Shown here piece by piece: positions 17,544 through 26,949 of a stretch of 35,724 nt of DNA. This DNA comes from Mycobacterium sp. GTDB lineage: Bacteria; Actinomycetota; Actinomycetes; Mycobacteriales; Mycobacteriaceae. The notes below the pieces were generated by a model. The model saw nothing but the letters and a program-made list of their open reading frames with translations. It did no database searches and was not told the origin of the DNA. A program made the position numbers and the translations under genes. Where the stretch lies: assembly GCA_018882965.1 (NCBI GenBank), contig VEQY01000034.1, positions 1 through 35,724 of the forward strand. Direction: 5' to 3'. Every line of letters starts with the position of its first letter. Position 1 is the stretch's first letter.

Positions 17544-18467
17544 CTAATTCGGCCAGCCGAGGGAATCGGAGTCTCCGATGCCCGAACCGGATTCCCCGCC
17601 GGGAAGTTCCACGGCGATGTTGTCGATGAGCCGGGTGCGGCCCAGCCGCGCGGCCACCAGCAGGCGCGCCGACCCGGATCGCGGTTCCGGCTCGAGCCAC
17701 GGTCCGCGCACCTGGAGATAGTCCACCCCCAGAGCGGGTACCTCGTCGAGAACCGCGCGTGCAGCGTCCAGCGCGGCCGCGACTCCCCCGGAGGCGGCAT
17801 ACCTGCCGGCCAGCAAGGCGGAGGAGAGCGCACTCGCCTGTTCACGTTCCTCGGGGCTCAGCCGGCGGTTGCGCGACGACATCGCCAGCCCGTCGGGTTC
17901 CCGAACGGTGGGCACCCCGACGATCCGGGTGTCGACGTTGAGGTCACTGACCATCTGCCGGATCAGCACGAGCTGCTGGTAGTCCTTTTCCCCGAAGAAA
18001 GCCCGGTCCGGCCGGACGATCTGCAGCAGCTTCAGGACCACTGTCAGCACACCGGTGAAATGCGTTGGGCGCGCCGCGCCTTCCAGTTCGGCACCCAGCG
18101 GCCCCGGGTGCACCGTCGTACGGAAGCCGTCGGGATACATCGATTGCTCGCTCGGGTTGAACACCACCTCGACGCCCTCCTCGGCGAGCTGCTCGAGGTC
18201 GGAGTCCAGGGTGCTCGGGTAGGTTGCGAGGTCCTCTCCGGCGCCGAACTGCGACGGGTTGACGAAGATCGACGTCACCACCACGGCACCGGCCACGCGC
18301 CTTGCCGCCCGAACCAGAGCCAGGTGCCCCTCGTGCAGAGCACCCATGGTGGGTACGAGCATCACCCGCCTGCCGGTGTGGCGAAGAGCCCGGCTGACTT
18401 CGGTGACGGCGTGCGGCGTGGGATAGACGTTCAGCTCTCCGGCGCTGAACTGGGGAGCCTTGGTCAT
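17544..18467 (-). CDS. panC: Pantothenate synthetase
   Basis: 307 aa from ATG 18467 ([28 protein letters not shown]). Condenses pantoate with beta-alanine using ATP. Key blocks: [19 protein letters not shown] (ATP-binding HxGH), [31 protein letters not shown] and [11 protein letters not shown]. The ATG overlaps the stop of the DUF2520 gene (ATGA), so the two are coupled. The C-terminus ([18 protein letters not shown]) is shorter than in M. tuberculosis. The usual partner panD, which makes the beta-alanine, is not between panC and coaX. Confidence 0.96.
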   Translation of the reverse strand: MTKAPQFSAGELNVYPTPHAVTEVSRALRHTGRRVMLVPTMGALHEGHLALVRAARRVAGAVVVTSIFVNPSQFGAGEDLATYPSTLDSDLEQLAEEGVEVVFNPSEQSMYPDGFRTTVHPGPLGAELEGAARPTHFTGVLTVVLKLLQIVRPDRAFFGEKDYQQLVLIRQMVSDLNVDTRIVGVPTVREPDGLAMSSRNRRLSPEEREQASALSSALLAGRYAASGGVAAALDAARAVLDEVPALGVDYLQVRGPWLEPEPRSGSARLLVAARLGRTRLIDNIAVELPGGESGSGIGDSDSLGWPN

Positions 18468-19402
18468 TGGTGGGGCCGTTTCTGCGCCGACCACTCGGTC
18501 AACACCTCGAAGACCTCCTCGGGCGCGTGAGCACGCTGCGCGGTTCGCAATGAATCGGCGCAATAGGCCTGTGCCAGTTCGGGATCCACATCCTCGAGAG
18601 CCGTCAGGTGAGCGGAGATCGCGGCGGCGTCCCCTCGCGCGACCGGACCCGTCAGCGCCGCCTGCCCGCGCTGCAGGCTGTTCTCCAGCGCGGCGCGAGC
18701 CAGAGGTCCGATGATGCGCTCCGCAAGTCCACCCGGCGCATCACCGATGAGCTCCTGCCCGAGCAGCTCCTGGCCCGACAGCGCCGCACGCAGGGCGGCG
18801 AGCGCGTCGCACAGCAGCGTTACGACGTGGTTGCTGCCGTGGGCGAGTGCAGCGTGGTACAGCGGACGGGCGTCCTCGCGGACCCGGAACGGCTCACCGC
18901 CGAGTTCCAACACCAGCGATTGGGCGATGGCATACCCGATCTCGTCGGAGGCCGTGACCCCGAAGCAGGTGTCGGCAAGCCGGTCGAGATCCTCATCGGC
19001 ACCGGTGAACGTCATCGCCGGGTGGATGGCCAGGGGGATGCAGCCCGCTGCAGCCAGCGGCGCGAGCACACCCACGCCGTTCGCCCCGGAGGTGTGGGCC
19101 ACGATCGTCCCGCGACGCACGGCACCGGTCGCGGCCAGGCCGTTGACCAACCCGGGCAATTCCGCGTCGGGAAGCGCAAGCAGCAGCAGCTCCGCGCGAT
19201 CCGCCACGTCGGGCACCGGCAGCACCGCGGTGTCGGGCAGCCGCCGCTCGGCCAGCCGGCGCGAAGCGGCCGACACCGCGCTGCAGGCGACGACGACGTG
19301 CTCGGCACGTTCGAGCGCCATCCCCAGTGCGCTGCCGACCCGGCCGGCGGCCACGATCCCGACCTTCAGGCGGGCCGGACGCAAACCATTCGGGGTGCCC
19401 AT
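18464..19402 (-). CDS. Rossmann-fold DUF2520 protein, oxidoreductase-like (Rv3603c-like)
   Basis: 312 aa, ATG 19402 ([26 protein letters not shown]). The glycine-rich loop [14 protein letters not shown] near residues 14-27 is a dinucleotide-binding start. The Rossmann domain runs to about 125 ([22 protein letters not shown]). The helical DUF2520 domain follows ([26 protein letters not shown]), with the same fold plan as 6-phosphogluconate/ketopantoate reductase-like enzymes. Its 4-bp ATGA overlap with panC and conserved linkage suggest a role in pantothenate supply, possibly as a reductase. No experiment known to me confirms this. A tandem ELLGQELIG is visible inside. Confidence 0.85.
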   Translation of the reverse strand: MGTPNGLRPARLKVGIVAAGRVGSALGMALERAEHVVVACSAVSAASRRLAERRLPDTAVLPVPDVADRAELLLLALPDAELPGLVNGLAATGAVRRGTIVAHTSGANGVGVLAPLAAAGCIPLAIHPAMTFTGADEDLDRLADTCFGVTASDEIGYAIAQSLVLELGGEPFRVREDARPLYHAALAHGSNHVVTLLCDALAALRAALSGQELLGQELIGDAPGGLAERIIGPLARAALENSLQRGQAALTGPVARGDAAAISAHLTALEDVDPELAQAYCADSLRTAQRAHAPEEVFEVLTEWSAQKRPHQ

Positions 19403-19466
19403 CGTTGGCGGACCTCACTGCCCTCGGACCGTTCCGGTCCACCTCGCGGGTACCGGACAGTCGGCC

Positions 19467-19472
19467 AGTGTA
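19467..19472 (-). promoter_or_regulatory. Possible internal promoter -10 upstream of the DUF2520-panC genes
   Basis: The minus strand reads TACACT (TANNNT) in the 93-bp gap between the DUF6779 and DUF2520 genes, about 65 bases before the ATG at 19402. This gap is one of the few in the run large enough for a promoter. No -35 was recognised. Confidence 0.3.
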
Positions 19473-19495
19473 TCCGTCGGAGCCGTGTCGCCGGT

Positions 19496-20497
19496 TCAGC
19501 CGTCACGGCGACGTCGGCCGCCGCCCGATGACGGATTGACCTGCAGCCGGGCCAACAGATCGGCGACGGAGTGTCCGCCGGTGTGCTGACCCTGGGACTG
19601 CTCTTCCTCGGCTTCTTCGCGTGCGGGCGGTTGCGGCGACCACGACGGCGGCGACCAGGGCGGCGGCGACCAGGGCGGCGGGGCGGAACGTTCACTGCTC
19701 TCGTCCTCGGCGGCAACGCGGTGCCGGCCGCGCGGGGGCATCGGTTCGGGCCGAACGCCGGACCGATCGTCGTCGTCGGCGCGATCCGGGCGGCGATGCG
19801 ATCCGCGGTACGGGTCCGGTTCCGGTGCGGGCGGTGGCGCCGGCGGGGGCTCGGGGGGCCGGACCGGAGGTGGCGGCGCGAGCGGCTCCTCGGGCACGTC
19901 GATGATCGGCGTCTCGAACTCCGCGGTGTCTTCGGGATCGATGCCGCCGCGGGGGCGTTCGAGCGTGTCCGCCGGTTCTCCGGCCGAGACACGGCTGCTC
20001 TGCACCTTGCCGGGCGGAGCCGCGACCGCGCGGGCGGCCCGCTCGGCACCCAGTGCGGGGCGGTCGGCGAATTCGGCGCCGATGACGGCCTCCAGGCTGG
20101 ATCGCAGGGACGCCAGTTCGGCCCGCAGGGCGGCCATCTCGTCGGCGGCCTCGGCGCGCAGTTCCCAGGACAGCTGCCGGCGCAGATAGGCCTCCACCGA
20201 GAGCTCGTATTCCCGGCGGGCCGCGATCTCCCGGTCCAGCTGCAGGTCGTAGACGAGTTTCAGGTCGCGGGCGCGAACTTCGCCGAGCTCGCCCTGCCGG
20301 CGGTAGGTCAGCGAGGCGAACGCCGCCAGAACCACCGCCCACAGCGATACCACGACCGCCAGCCGCAGCAGTTCCACCCGGTTGGTGAACACCAGAGTCG
20401 AGCTGGCCACCACGGCCAGAACCAGCAGCGCAGAGAGCAGGCGCCAGCCCGGGGTCCGGCCGCCGCGGCGAATCCTGGCGCCGCGCGACTCACCCAT
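19496..20497 (-). CDS. DUF6779-type membrane protein with coiled coil (Rv3604c-like)
   Basis: 333 aa from ATG 20497 (GESRGARIRRGGRTPGW). A longer reading to 20554 is rejected because a -10 hexamer lies inside it. Two transmembrane helices at about 17-35 (LLSALLVLAVVASSTLVF) and 43-62 (LRLAVVVSLWAVVLAAFASL) flank a short loop. A long Glu/Arg/Leu-rich coiled-coil region follows (ARDLKLVYDLQLDREIAARREYELSVEAYLRRQLS...AALRAELASLRSSLEAVI, about 70-150). The rest is a low-complexity Pro/Arg/Glu/Ser cytoplasmic tail with PPPVRPPEPPPAPPPAPEP and triple WSPP repeats, closing in VADLLARLQVNPSSGGG. Function unknown. A scaffold role at the membrane is a guess from architecture. Confidence 0.83.
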   Translation of the reverse strand: MGESRGARIRRGGRTPGWRLLSALLVLAVVASSTLVFTNRVELLRLAVVVSLWAVVLAAFASLTYRRQGELGEVRARDLKLVYDLQLDREIAARREYELSVEAYLRRQLSWELRAEAADEMAALRAELASLRSSLEAVIGAEFADRPALGAERAARAVAAPPGKVQSSRVSAGEPADTLERPRGGIDPEDTAEFETPIIDVPEEPLAPPPPVRPPEPPPAPPPAPEPDPYRGSHRRPDRADDDDRSGVRPEPMPPRGRHRVAAEDESSERSAPPPWSPPPWSPPSWSPQPPAREEAEEEQSQGQHTGGHSVADLLARLQVNPSSGGGRRRRDG

Positions 20498-20503
20498 GGG
20501 GCG

Positions 20504-20509
20504 ACTGTA
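20504..20509 (-). promoter_or_regulatory. -10 element for a leaderless DUF6779 transcript
   Basis: The minus strand reads TACAGT (TANNNT), six bases before ATG 20497. There is no ribosome site. It suggests that a second transcription unit begins here, downstream of the fol genes. Confidence 0.45.
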
Positions 20510-20573
20510 CCGCGTGCGAAGACGGGTCCGGCCGCGACAAGCTGCGCGCGACACGGGCCTTCTGCTGCGGTCG

Positions 20574-21053
20574 CTAGCCCGTCACCGCGTCGGGGTCATC
20601 GGTCGGTACCTCCGGGGATTTGCAGCAGTGCTCCAGCCACAGCGCGGCGATGACCAGCGCGAACGCGCTCAGAGCGGCGGCCGCGACGCCGGGGGTGTCG
20701 GCGGCGGCGACACGCAGTTCGGTGCGGCGGGGCAGCAGGTAGGCCAGCACGGCGACCCACCAGCCGAGCAGTACCGCGCCGGCCCACGCCGACGCCTTGG
20801 CCACCGCGACGCTGCGCGCGACGGCCAGCGGGTGCAGCCGGCCCGCGCCGACCCCGATCTGCCCGTTGCGGATCCGGGCGCGCACCGACACCGCCCAGCC
20901 TGCCTCGACGGCCGCCACCGCCAGCAGCCAGAGTCCCGTCCAGAGCGTGACCGGAGGGAACTGGCGGTAAAGCGAATGAATCAGTAGATAGCCCAGCGCC
21001 GCCGCGACGGCTGCCGCCGCGGCCAGCTGCCACCGGGAGGTCGGTCCCATCAC
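20574..21053 (-). CDS. DUF3180 four-helix membrane protein (Rv3605c-like)
   Basis: 159 aa from GTG 21053. ATG 21050, one codon on, is equally possible. Four hydrophobic helices are visible: WQLAAAAAVAAALGYLLIHSL, TLWTGLWLLAVAAVEAGWAV, ASAWAGAVLLGWWVAVLAYLL and VAAAALSAFALVIAALWLEH. A basic cytoplasmic loop carries RARIRNGQIGVGAGRLHPLAVARSVAVAKA, the conserved part of the family. The C-terminus is CCKSPEVPTDDPDAVTG. It overlaps the folK stop (GTGATG), so it is coupled to the folate genes. Function unknown; transport of a pathway intermediate is only a guess from linkage. Confidence 0.86.
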   Translation of the reverse strand: MMGPTSRWQLAAAAAVAAALGYLLIHSLYRQFPPVTLWTGLWLLAVAAVEAGWAVSVRARIRNGQIGVGAGRLHPLAVARSVAVAKASAWAGAVLLGWWVAVLAYLLPRRTELRVAAADTPGVAAAALSAFALVIAALWLEHCCKSPEVPTDDPDAVTG

Positions 21054-21586
21054 TCCGGCCCGGCCCCGACGGGCGGGGTGAGCGACAGGCCGGTGGCCCG
21101 GACTCCGGCCCGCTCCGCCGGGTCGATGTCTTCGAGCAGCTCCCGGACCGGCCGCCGTCGGCCATCGACGGTGAGCTCAGCACGCGGATCGGCGTCGAGC
21201 CACGGAACGAGCACGAAGGCGCGCAGGTGCGCGAGCGGGTGCGGCAGGGTGAGGTCCGGGTCGTGGCAGCGGATCTCCGAGCCGCCGTCGAAGCAGCACA
21301 CCAGGTCGACGTCGAGGGTGCGCGGACCCCACTTCTGAGTGCGCACCCGCTGGTTTGCCTGCTCCAGCGACTGCGCCAGGCGCAGCCAGCCGTGCGCATC
21401 CCGCGCCGGGTCGTCGGCGACGAGCACCGCGTTGAGGAACGGCTGCTGCTCGACCCCGCCCCAGGCGTCGGTCTCGTAGACCCGCGACACGGCGCGCGTC
21501 GCCGGGCCCACGCCGTCGAGCGCGGCCTGCAGCCGTGCGAAAGGCTCGCCGAGATTGGATCCGATCGACAACACGACCCGGGTCAT
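21050..21586 (-). CDS. folK: 2-amino-4-hydroxy-6-hydroxymethyldihydropteridine pyrophosphokinase (HPPK)
   Basis: 178 aa. Transfers pyrophosphate from ATP to hydroxymethyl-dihydropterin, preparing it for FolP. The start [19 protein letters not shown] carries the SNLG pterin loop. QPFLNAVL, and the HPPK signature in [13 protein letters not shown] with the two metal Asp residues, are present. [21 protein letters not shown] completes the active site. ATGA overlap with folB (21583-21586). The C-terminal extension ([12 protein letters not shown]) is short. Confidence 0.96.
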   Translation of the reverse strand: MTRVVLSIGSNLGEPFARLQAALDGVGPATRAVSRVYETDAWGGVEQQPFLNAVLVADDPARDAHGWLRLAQSLEQANQRVRTQKWGPRTLDVDLVCCFDGGSEIRCHDPDLTLPHPLAHLRAFVLVPWLDADPRAELTVDGRRRPVRELLEDIDPAERAGVRATGLSLTPPVGAGPE

Positions 21587-21984
21587 CTCGGGCCTGGCCT
21601 GTCCGCGCGCCCGCCGCGCCGCGAGCGCCGCGCGACGACAGCCACATCGCTGAACTCCAGCGGGATCGGCGCCTGCGGTTTGTGCACGACGACCTCGACG
21701 GCGTGGATCCGGTCGTCGCCGCCCATGACGCCCTCGGCGATCTCGGCGGCGACCGTCTCGATCAGGTTGCGTGCCGGTCCGCCGACGATGTCGGCGGCGT
21801 GCTGGGCCAGCGCCCCGTAGTCCACGGTGTCGGCGAGGTCGTCACTGGCCGCGGCACCGGCGAGGTCGATCCAGACGGTGATGTCCACGACGAAGTCCTG
21901 ACCGTCGCGGCGCTCGTGGTCGAACACTCCGTGATTGCCCCGGACCGTCAGCCCGCGTAGTTCGATGCGGTCAGTCACCGGCAT
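21583..21984 (-). CDS. folB: Dihydroneopterin aldolase
   Basis: 133 aa from ATG 21984 ([20 protein letters not shown]). GTG 21978, two codons later, is possible. Splits dihydroneopterin into hydroxymethyl-dihydropterin and glycolaldehyde. The features fit: GVFDHER with the conserved acid, VDYGAL with the catalytic-site Tyr56, [11 protein letters not shown] with the pterin-anchoring Glu76, and the catalytic Lys102 in HKPQAP. The start overlaps the folP stop by 14 bp. The octameric enzyme is cytosolic. The tail is basic ([15 protein letters not shown]). Confidence 0.95.
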   Translation of the reverse strand: MPVTDRIELRGLTVRGNHGVFDHERRDGQDFVVDITVWIDLAGAAASDDLADTVDYGALAQHAADIVGGPARNLIETVAAEIAEGVMGGDDRIHAVEVVVHKPQAPIPLEFSDVAVVARRSRRGGRADRPGPR

Positions 21985-22810
21985 CACCCTGCCAGGCCTC
22001 GGCGACTTTGAGGGCGTCGACACTGGCGCGCACGTCGTGCACGCGCACACCCCAGACCCCGTGCCAGCCCGCCAGAGCGGAGATGACCGCGGTGGCCGTC
22101 TCGCGACCGTCGGGCGGTCGCTGCACGCCGCCACCGTCGGCGAGCAGAGACCCCAGGAAGCGTTTCCGCGACGCCCCCACAAGGACCCGGATTCCGGTCG
22201 CGACGAAAAGGGGCAGCGCGCGCAGCAGGGCCCAGTTGTGTTCGGCGGTCTTGGCGAAGCCCAGACCCGGGTCGATGACCAGATTCTCCGGACGGACTCC
22301 GGCAGCCACGGCGGCGTCGACGCCTGCCATCAACTCGTCGCGAACCTCGTACACCACATCGCGATAGTCGGGAACGTCATGTGACTGCCCCGGCCCGATC
22401 GAGCGCCAGTGCATCAGCACCCACGGCACCCCCGCCTCGGCGAGCAGGGGTGCCATCTGGGGATCGGCCCGGCCTCCGCTGACGTCGTTGACGATGCCCG
22501 CCCCGTTCTCCAGTGCCGCCCGGGCCACCGCGGCGTGCATGGTGTCGATGCTGACGGTGATGCCCTGCGCGGCGAGGCCCTTGACGACGGGGACGACCCG
22601 CGACATCTCCTCCGCGGCCTCGACGCGGGTGGCCCCGGGCCGGGTGGACTCGCCGCCCACGTCGATGATTGCCGCACCGTCGGCGGCGAGGGCGACACCG
22701 TGAGCGACGGCCCGCGCCGGGTCCGCGAACCGGCCGCCGTCGGAGAATGAATCCGGAGTGACGTTGACCACGCCCATCACCAGGGTTCGCGATCGGGGCG
22801 AGTGCGTCAC
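21971..22810 (-). CDS. folP: Dihydropteroate synthase
   Basis: 279 aa from GTG 22810; M. tuberculosis FolP1 is 280 aa. The frame is open for 40 codons upstream, inside folE, but the GTGA overlap with folE and homology fix the start. Joins p-aminobenzoate to hydroxymethyl-dihydropterin pyrophosphate; the sulfonamide target. TIM-barrel blocks: [17 protein letters not shown] (loop 1), [13 protein letters not shown] (loop 2), [32 protein letters not shown] and [11 protein letters not shown]. All pterin-binding residues of the family that I recognise are present. Confidence 0.97.
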   Translation of the reverse strand: MTHSPRSRTLVMGVVNVTPDSFSDGGRFADPARAVAHGVALAADGAAIIDVGGESTRPGATRVEAAEEMSRVVPVVKGLAAQGITVSIDTMHAAVARAALENGAGIVNDVSGGRADPQMAPLLAEAGVPWVLMHWRSIGPGQSHDVPDYRDVVYEVRDELMAGVDAAVAAGVRPENLVIDPGLGFAKTAEHNWALLRALPLFVATGIRVLVGASRKRFLGSLLADGGGVQRPPDGRETATAVISALAGWHGVWGVRVHDVRASVDALKVAEAWQGDAGD

Positions 22811-23409
22811 CTGCGCAGCATGAGTTCCAGTGCTTCGGCCCGGGACGCCTCGTCGGTCTTGAACTGTCCCCGCACCGCCGACGTCGTCGTGATCGAGCCG
22901 GGTTTGCGCACCCCGCGCATCGCCATGCACAGATGCTCCGCCTCGATCACAACGATCACCCCGCGCGGTTTGAGTTTGCGCACCATCGCATCGGCGATCT
23001 GTGCGGTCAGCCGCTCCTGGACCTGGGGGCGCTTGGCGTAGAGGTCGATCAGGCGCGCCAGCTTCGACAGACCGGTGACCCGGCCGTCGGCGCCGGGAAT
23101 GTAGCCCAGGTGCGCGACGCCGTGAAAGGCCACCAGGTGATGCTCGCAGGTGGAGTACATCGGGATCTGCCTGACCAGGATCAGTTCGTTGTGTTCCTCA
23201 TCGAAGGTGGTGTCCAACACCGCATCGGGGTCGGTGTAGAGGCCCGCGAACATCTCCCGGAAGGCACGCGCAACCCGCGCCGGGGTGTCCCTGAGTCCGC
23301 TGCGGTCGGGATCCTCCCCGACGGCCAGCAGCAGTTCCCGGACCGCCGCCTCCGCGCGGGCCTGGTCGAATTCCGGGGTGTCGAGCGTGACCGAGTCGCG
23401 CTGCGCCAT
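22807..23409 (-). CDS. folE: GTP cyclohydrolase I
   Basis: 200 aa, ATG start. Converts GTP to dihydroneopterin triphosphate, the entry to folate synthesis. Zinc ligands Cys88 and His91 in [10 protein letters not shown], and Cys161 in [18 protein letters not shown] and [10 protein letters not shown] line the pocket, and [15 protein letters not shown] closes the protein. A canonical type IA enzyme. It follows ftsH after 19 bp and overlaps folP by GTGA. With folP, folB and folK it supplies most of the pathway in one block. Confidence 0.97.
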   Translation of the reverse strand: MAQRDSVTLDTPEFDQARAEAAVRELLLAVGEDPDRSGLRDTPARVARAFREMFAGLYTDPDAVLDTTFDEEHNELILVRQIPMYSTCEHHLVAFHGVAHLGYIPGADGRVTGLSKLARLIDLYAKRPQVQERLTAQIADAMVRKLKPRGVIVVIEAEHLCMAMRGVRKPGSITTTSAVRGQFKTDEASRAEALELMLRR

Positions 23410-23428
23410 CGATGCTCCGTCCAGAGTG

Positions 23429-25759
23429 TTAACCGTGGGCCGGCGGGTTGGGGCGCCCGCCGTCGCCGGAATCCTCGTGGGGTGCCGGCGCAGGTTGGGG
23501 TGTTGGCTGGGGTCGGTATCCCGGTTGCGGCGGGGGCTGGTGCTGCTGTGGCCAGCCGCCCGGCGGCGGATACCAGTAGCCCTGCTGGTTCGGCGGCGGC
23601 GGCCAACCGGGCGCGCGCCATCCGGCGGGGGCCCCGTAGTCCGGCTGCGTCGGGCCGTTCGGTGCCTGGTGGGGGGCGTGGTGGGGTGCCTGGTGGGGTA
23701 GGTGGTGGCGCCCCGGCTGTCCCTCGGTGTGCGCGCCGTTACCCCGCCCCGCTCCTGGTCCGGCCTGCTGGCTGTGAGCCGCGGTGGCCTGGGCGATCGC
23801 CTTCTTGAACGCCGGTTCGGGCATGGGTTTGGGCCACGGCTCGCCGCGCTCGACGGCGAGTTCGCCCGGCGTCTTGATAGGCGGCTTGTCCGACGGGATC
23901 CGTCCGCCGAAGTCGTCGAACATCGTCAGCCGCGGCCGTTTCTTCACGTCGGCGAAGATGGCCTCGAGCTCGACGCGGTGCAGCGTCTCCTTCTCCAGCA
24001 GCTCGCCGGCGAGGATGTCGAGGACGTCGCGGTACTCGCTGAGGATCGCCCACGCCTCATTGTGCGCGGCCTCGATCAGCTTGCGGATCTCGTCGTCGAT
24101 ATCCCGCGCCACCTCGTGGCTGTAATCCGCCTGGATGCCCATTGTGCGGCCCAGGAACGGATCGCCGTGTTCGCTGCCGTAGCGCACCGCGCCCAGCTTG
24201 GCGCTCATGCCGTACTCGGTGACCATCGCGCGGGCGATCTTGGTCGCCTGCTCGATGTCGGAGACGGCGCCGGTGGTGGGCTCGCGGAAGACGAGCTCCT
24301 CGGCGGCGCGGCCCCCCATCGCGAAGACCAGCCGGGAGATCATCTCCGAGCGGGTCATCAGGCCCTTGTCGTCCTCGGGAACCGAGACGGCATGCCCGCC
24401 GGTGCGGCCGCGCGCGAGGATGGTGACCTTATAGATGGGTTCGATGTCGGGCATCGCCCAGGCCGCCAGGGTGTGGCCGCCCTCGTGGTAGGCGGTGATC
24501 TTCTTCTCGGTCTCGCTGATGACCCGACCTTTGCGCCGCGGGCCGCCGATGACCCGGTCGACCGCCTCCTCGAGGGCGGCGCCGGTGATGACGGTCCCGT
24601 TCTCCCGCGCGGTCAGCAGGGCCGCCTCGTTGATCACGTTGGCCAGGTCGGCACCGGACATGCCGACGGTCCGCTTGGCCAGACCGTCAAGGTCTGCGTC
24701 GGGGGCCATCGGCTTGCCCTGCGAGTGCACCCGCAGGACGGCGCGCCGTCCCGCCAGGTCGGGCGAGGACACCGGGATCTGGCGGTCGAAACGCCCCGGA
24801 CGCAGCAGCGCCGGGTCCAGGATGTCCGGGCGGTTGGTCGCCGCGATGAGGATGACGCCCTGGCGTTCCCCGAAGCCGTCCATCTCGACGAGCAGCTGGT
24901 TGAGGGTCTGCTCTCGCTCGTCGTGACCGCCGCCGAGGCCCGCACCGCGCTGACGGCCGACGGCGTCGATCTCGTCGACGAAGATGATGCACGGCGAGTT
25001 CTGCTTGGCCTGCTCGAAGAGGTCACGCACCCGCGAGGCGCCGACACCGACGAACATCTCCACGAAATCCGATCCGGAGATGGTGAAGAACGGAACTCCC
25101 GCCTCGCCGGCAACGGCGCGGGCCAGCAGGGTCTTGCCGGTGCCCGGCGGGCCGTAGAGCAATACTCCCTTGGGGATCTTGGCCCCCAGCGCCTGGTAGC
25201 GGCCGGGGTTCTGCAGGAAGTCCTTGATCTCGTAGAGCTCCTCGACCGCCTCGTCGGCGCCGGCGACGTCGGCGAAGGTGGTCTTGGGCATGTCCTTGGT
25301 GAGCTGCTTGGCGCGTGACTTGCCGAACCCGAACCCCATGCGGCCGCCGGTCTGCATCCTGGAGAACAGCACGAAGAGCCCGACCAGTAGCAACAGCGGC
25401 AGCATGTAGATCAACAGCGTTCCCAGGATGCTGGGCTGGTTGACCACGGTGTTGGTCTTGACGCCCTTGCCGGTGAGCGAGTCGAAGAGCGGGACCGCGT
25501 AGCCGGTGGGGTACTTCGCAATGACCTTGTTCGACTCGCCGGTCTCGCTCTTAGCGTCTTTCAGCTCCAGGCGAAGTTGCTGCTCGCGGTCGTCTATCTG
25601 GGCGCTGGCGACGTTGTCGGCATTGATCTGGGCCACCGCCACAGAGGTGTCGATCGGCTTGAAGCCGCGGGTGTCGTCGTTGAAGTAGAAGAACAGCCAG
25701 CCGAGCAGCAGCACGAAGGCGATCACCGTCAGCGTGCGGATCAGGGATTTCCGGTTCAT
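23429..25759 (-). CDS. ftsH: Membrane-bound ATP-dependent zinc metalloprotease FtsH
   Basis: 776 aa from ATG 25759 ([20 protein letters not shown]). An open frame to 26029 is ignored. Two membrane helices at 8-25 and 112-132 bracket an extracytoplasmic domain. The AAA domain has Walker A GPPGTGKT (203-210), Walker [12 protein letters not shown] and SRH ([11 protein letters not shown]). The protease has zinc motif His425-E-G-G-His429. The conserved end of the core is [21 protein letters not shown] tail of about 110 residues rich in His/Pro/Gln follows ([14 protein letters not shown], then [17 protein letters not shown]), variable between mycobacteria but ending in the familiar PAHG. Degrades misassembled membrane proteins. 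It heads the long minus-strand run; the ribosome site before the ATG is weak. Confidence 0.97.
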   Translation of the reverse strand: MNRKSLIRTLTVIAFVLLLGWLFFYFNDDTRGFKPIDTSVAVAQINADNVASAQIDDREQQLRLELKDAKSETGESNKVIAKYPTGYAVPLFDSLTGKGVKTNTVVNQPSILGTLLIYMLPLLLLVGLFVLFSRMQTGGRMGFGFGKSRAKQLTKDMPKTTFADVAGADEAVEELYEIKDFLQNPGRYQALGAKIPKGVLLYGPPGTGKTLLARAVAGEAGVPFFTISGSDFVEMFVGVGASRVRDLFEQAKQNSPCIIFVDEIDAVGRQRGAGLGGGHDEREQTLNQLLVEMDGFGERQGVILIAATNRPDILDPALLRPGRFDRQIPVSSPDLAGRRAVLRVHSQGKPMAPDADLDGLAKRTVGMSGADLANVINEAALLTARENGTVITGAALEEAVDRVIGGPRRKGRVISETEKKITAYHEGGHTLAAWAMPDIEPIYKVTILARGRTGGHAVSVPEDDKGLMTRSEMISRLVFAMGGRAAEELVFREPTTGAVSDIEQATKIARAMVTEYGMSAKLGAVRYGSEHGDPFLGRTMGIQADYSHEVARDIDDEIRKLIEAAHNEAWAILSEYRDVLDILAGELLEKETLHRVELEAIFADVKKRPRLTMFDDFGGRIPSDKPPIKTPGELAVERGEPWPKPMPEPAFKKAIAQATAAHSQQAGPGAGRGNGAHTEGQPGRHHLPHQAPHHAPHQAPNGPTQPDYGAPAGWRAPGWPPPPNQQGYWYPPPGGWPQQHQPPPQPGYRPQPTPQPAPAPHEDSGDGGRPNPPAHG

Positions 25760-25931
25760 CGAGCATCGGCCGCGCGCGGCCCGTCCTTCCGATCTGCGCT
25801 GCATCTGAACTGCATGGACTCTCCAGTGGTATCTCAGGTTACCGCTACCCCAACGTCGGGCGGGCCCCCGATGGTTTCCGTCAGCGTTTAGTTCGGTTTG
25901 CGGGCGGACCGGGCTGTGCTTGGCTGGGGGT
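25760..25931. promoter_or_regulatory. Divergent ftsH/ephA intergenic region
   Basis: 172 bp between the two start codons. On the minus strand a TANNNT hexamer (TAACCT) could drive ftsH. A GGAAGGA stands about 20 bases before its ATG, too far for an ideal ribosome site. On the plus side GGGGG just precedes the ephA GTG. No inverted repeats were recognised. Confidence 0.3.
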
Positions 25932-26909
25932 GTGGCTGGAGTTGCCGAGCCCCTGGTCAATGTCGTCGACGTCAACGGCGTTCGGTTGCGGGTGGCCGAG
26001 GCAGGGCCGCCAGACGGGCCGGTGGTCATCCTGGCGCACGGCTTTCCGGAGCTGGCCTACTCGTGGCGCCACCAGGTTCCGGTGCTGGCGGCCGCGGGCT
26101 ATCGCGTTCTCGCCCCTGACCAGCGGGGATATGGAGGCTCGTCGCGCCCGCCGGCGGTCGAGTCCTACGACATCGCCGCGCTCACCGGCGACCTGGTCGG
26201 CCTGCTCGACGCCGTGGGCGCGCAGCGTGGGGCGGTCATCGGCCACGACTGGGGGGCGGTCGTGGCGTGGAGCACCCCGCTGCTGCATCCGGGGCGGGTC
26301 GCGGCGGTGGCGGGACTGAGCGTCCCCCCGGTGCCGCGGCCGCTGACACCGCCTACCGAGGCGTTCCGCCGGATATTCGGGACGAACTTCTTCTACATCC
26401 TCTACTTCCAGCAGCCCGGGGTGGCCGACGCGGAGATGGCCGGCGACCCGGAACGCGCCCTGCGGAGGATGCTGGGCGGGATGCGCACACCCCAGGACGA
26501 GGCGACCGCGCTGCGGATGCTTGCCGCCGGGCCGGAGGGGTTCATCGACCGGCTGCCCGAACCGCAACGGCTGCCCGATTGGCTGTCCGCCGCCGAGCTG
26601 GAGCACTACGTCGCCGAGTTCACCCGCACCGGCTTCACCGGCGCGCTGAACTGGTATCGCAACTTCGAACGCAACTGGCAGATCATGGCCACCCCGGTGG
26701 CCTCGACGATCGACGCGCCCGCCCTGTTCGTCGGCGGCGACGACGATCCGGTCCTCAAGTTCACCCGGACCGACCGAGCCCGGGAGGTGGTCGTCGGCCC
26801 TTACCGCTCCGTCATGCTCGAGGGTGCCGGTCACTGGATTCAGCAGGAGCGGCCCGAGGAGATCAATGCTGAACTGCTGGACTTCCTGTCCGCGGTGCGG
26901 TGGACCTGA
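25932..26909 (+). CDS. ephA: Epoxide hydrolase EphA (alpha/beta hydrolase)
   Basis: 325 aa from GTG 25932; TTG 25920 is a possible earlier start. An alpha/beta hydrolase with the epoxide-hydrolase signatures: oxyanion motif His36-G-F-P-E40, nucleophile Asp106 in GHDWGA, lid tyrosines at 155 (NFFYILYF) and 242 (NWYRNF), charge-relay Asp in GGDDDP (near 272) and His301 ([11 protein letters not shown]). The sequence follows Rv3617 almost throughout. Probably opens lipid or xenobiotic epoxides to diols. No membrane segment or signal. It is the plus-strand neighbour of ftsH; lpqG follows after 40 bp. Confidence 0.93.
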   Translation: MAGVAEPLVNVVDVNGVRLRVAEAGPPDGPVVILAHGFPELAYSWRHQVPVLAAAGYRVLAPDQRGYGGSSRPPAVESYDIAALTGDLVGLLDAVGAQRGAVIGHDWGAVVAWSTPLLHPGRVAAVAGLSVPPVPRPLTPPTEAFRRIFGTNFFYILYFQQPGVADAEMAGDPERALRRMLGGMRTPQDEATALRMLAAGPEGFIDRLPEPQRLPDWLSAAELEHYVAEFTRTGFTGALNWYRNFERNWQIMATPVASTIDAPALFVGGDDDPVLKFTRTDRAREVVVGPYRSVMLEGAGHWIQQERPEEINAELLDFLSAVRWT

Positions 26910-26936
26910 CCCGGCCGGCGGCTCTCGGCGACACGC

Positions 26937-26942
26937 TACGGT
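26937..26942 (+). promoter_or_regulatory. -10 element for a leaderless lpqG transcript
   Basis: TACGGT (TANNNT) lies seven bases before ATG 26950. No Shine-Dalgarno is present. It supports a promoter of its own for lpqG in the 40-bp gap after ephA. Confidence 0.5.
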
Positions 26943-26949
26943 GTGCTCC

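Noticed and set aside
17544..17845. Possible panD hidden in another frame over the panC 3' end
   Set aside because: No match to PanD, in particular no Gly-Ser self-processing site. Only its last 16 codons, beyond panC, have start and ribosome signals of their own.
23702..25318. 538-codon plus-strand frame opposite ftsH
   Set aside because: Antisense shadow of the FtsH core; no domain of its own.
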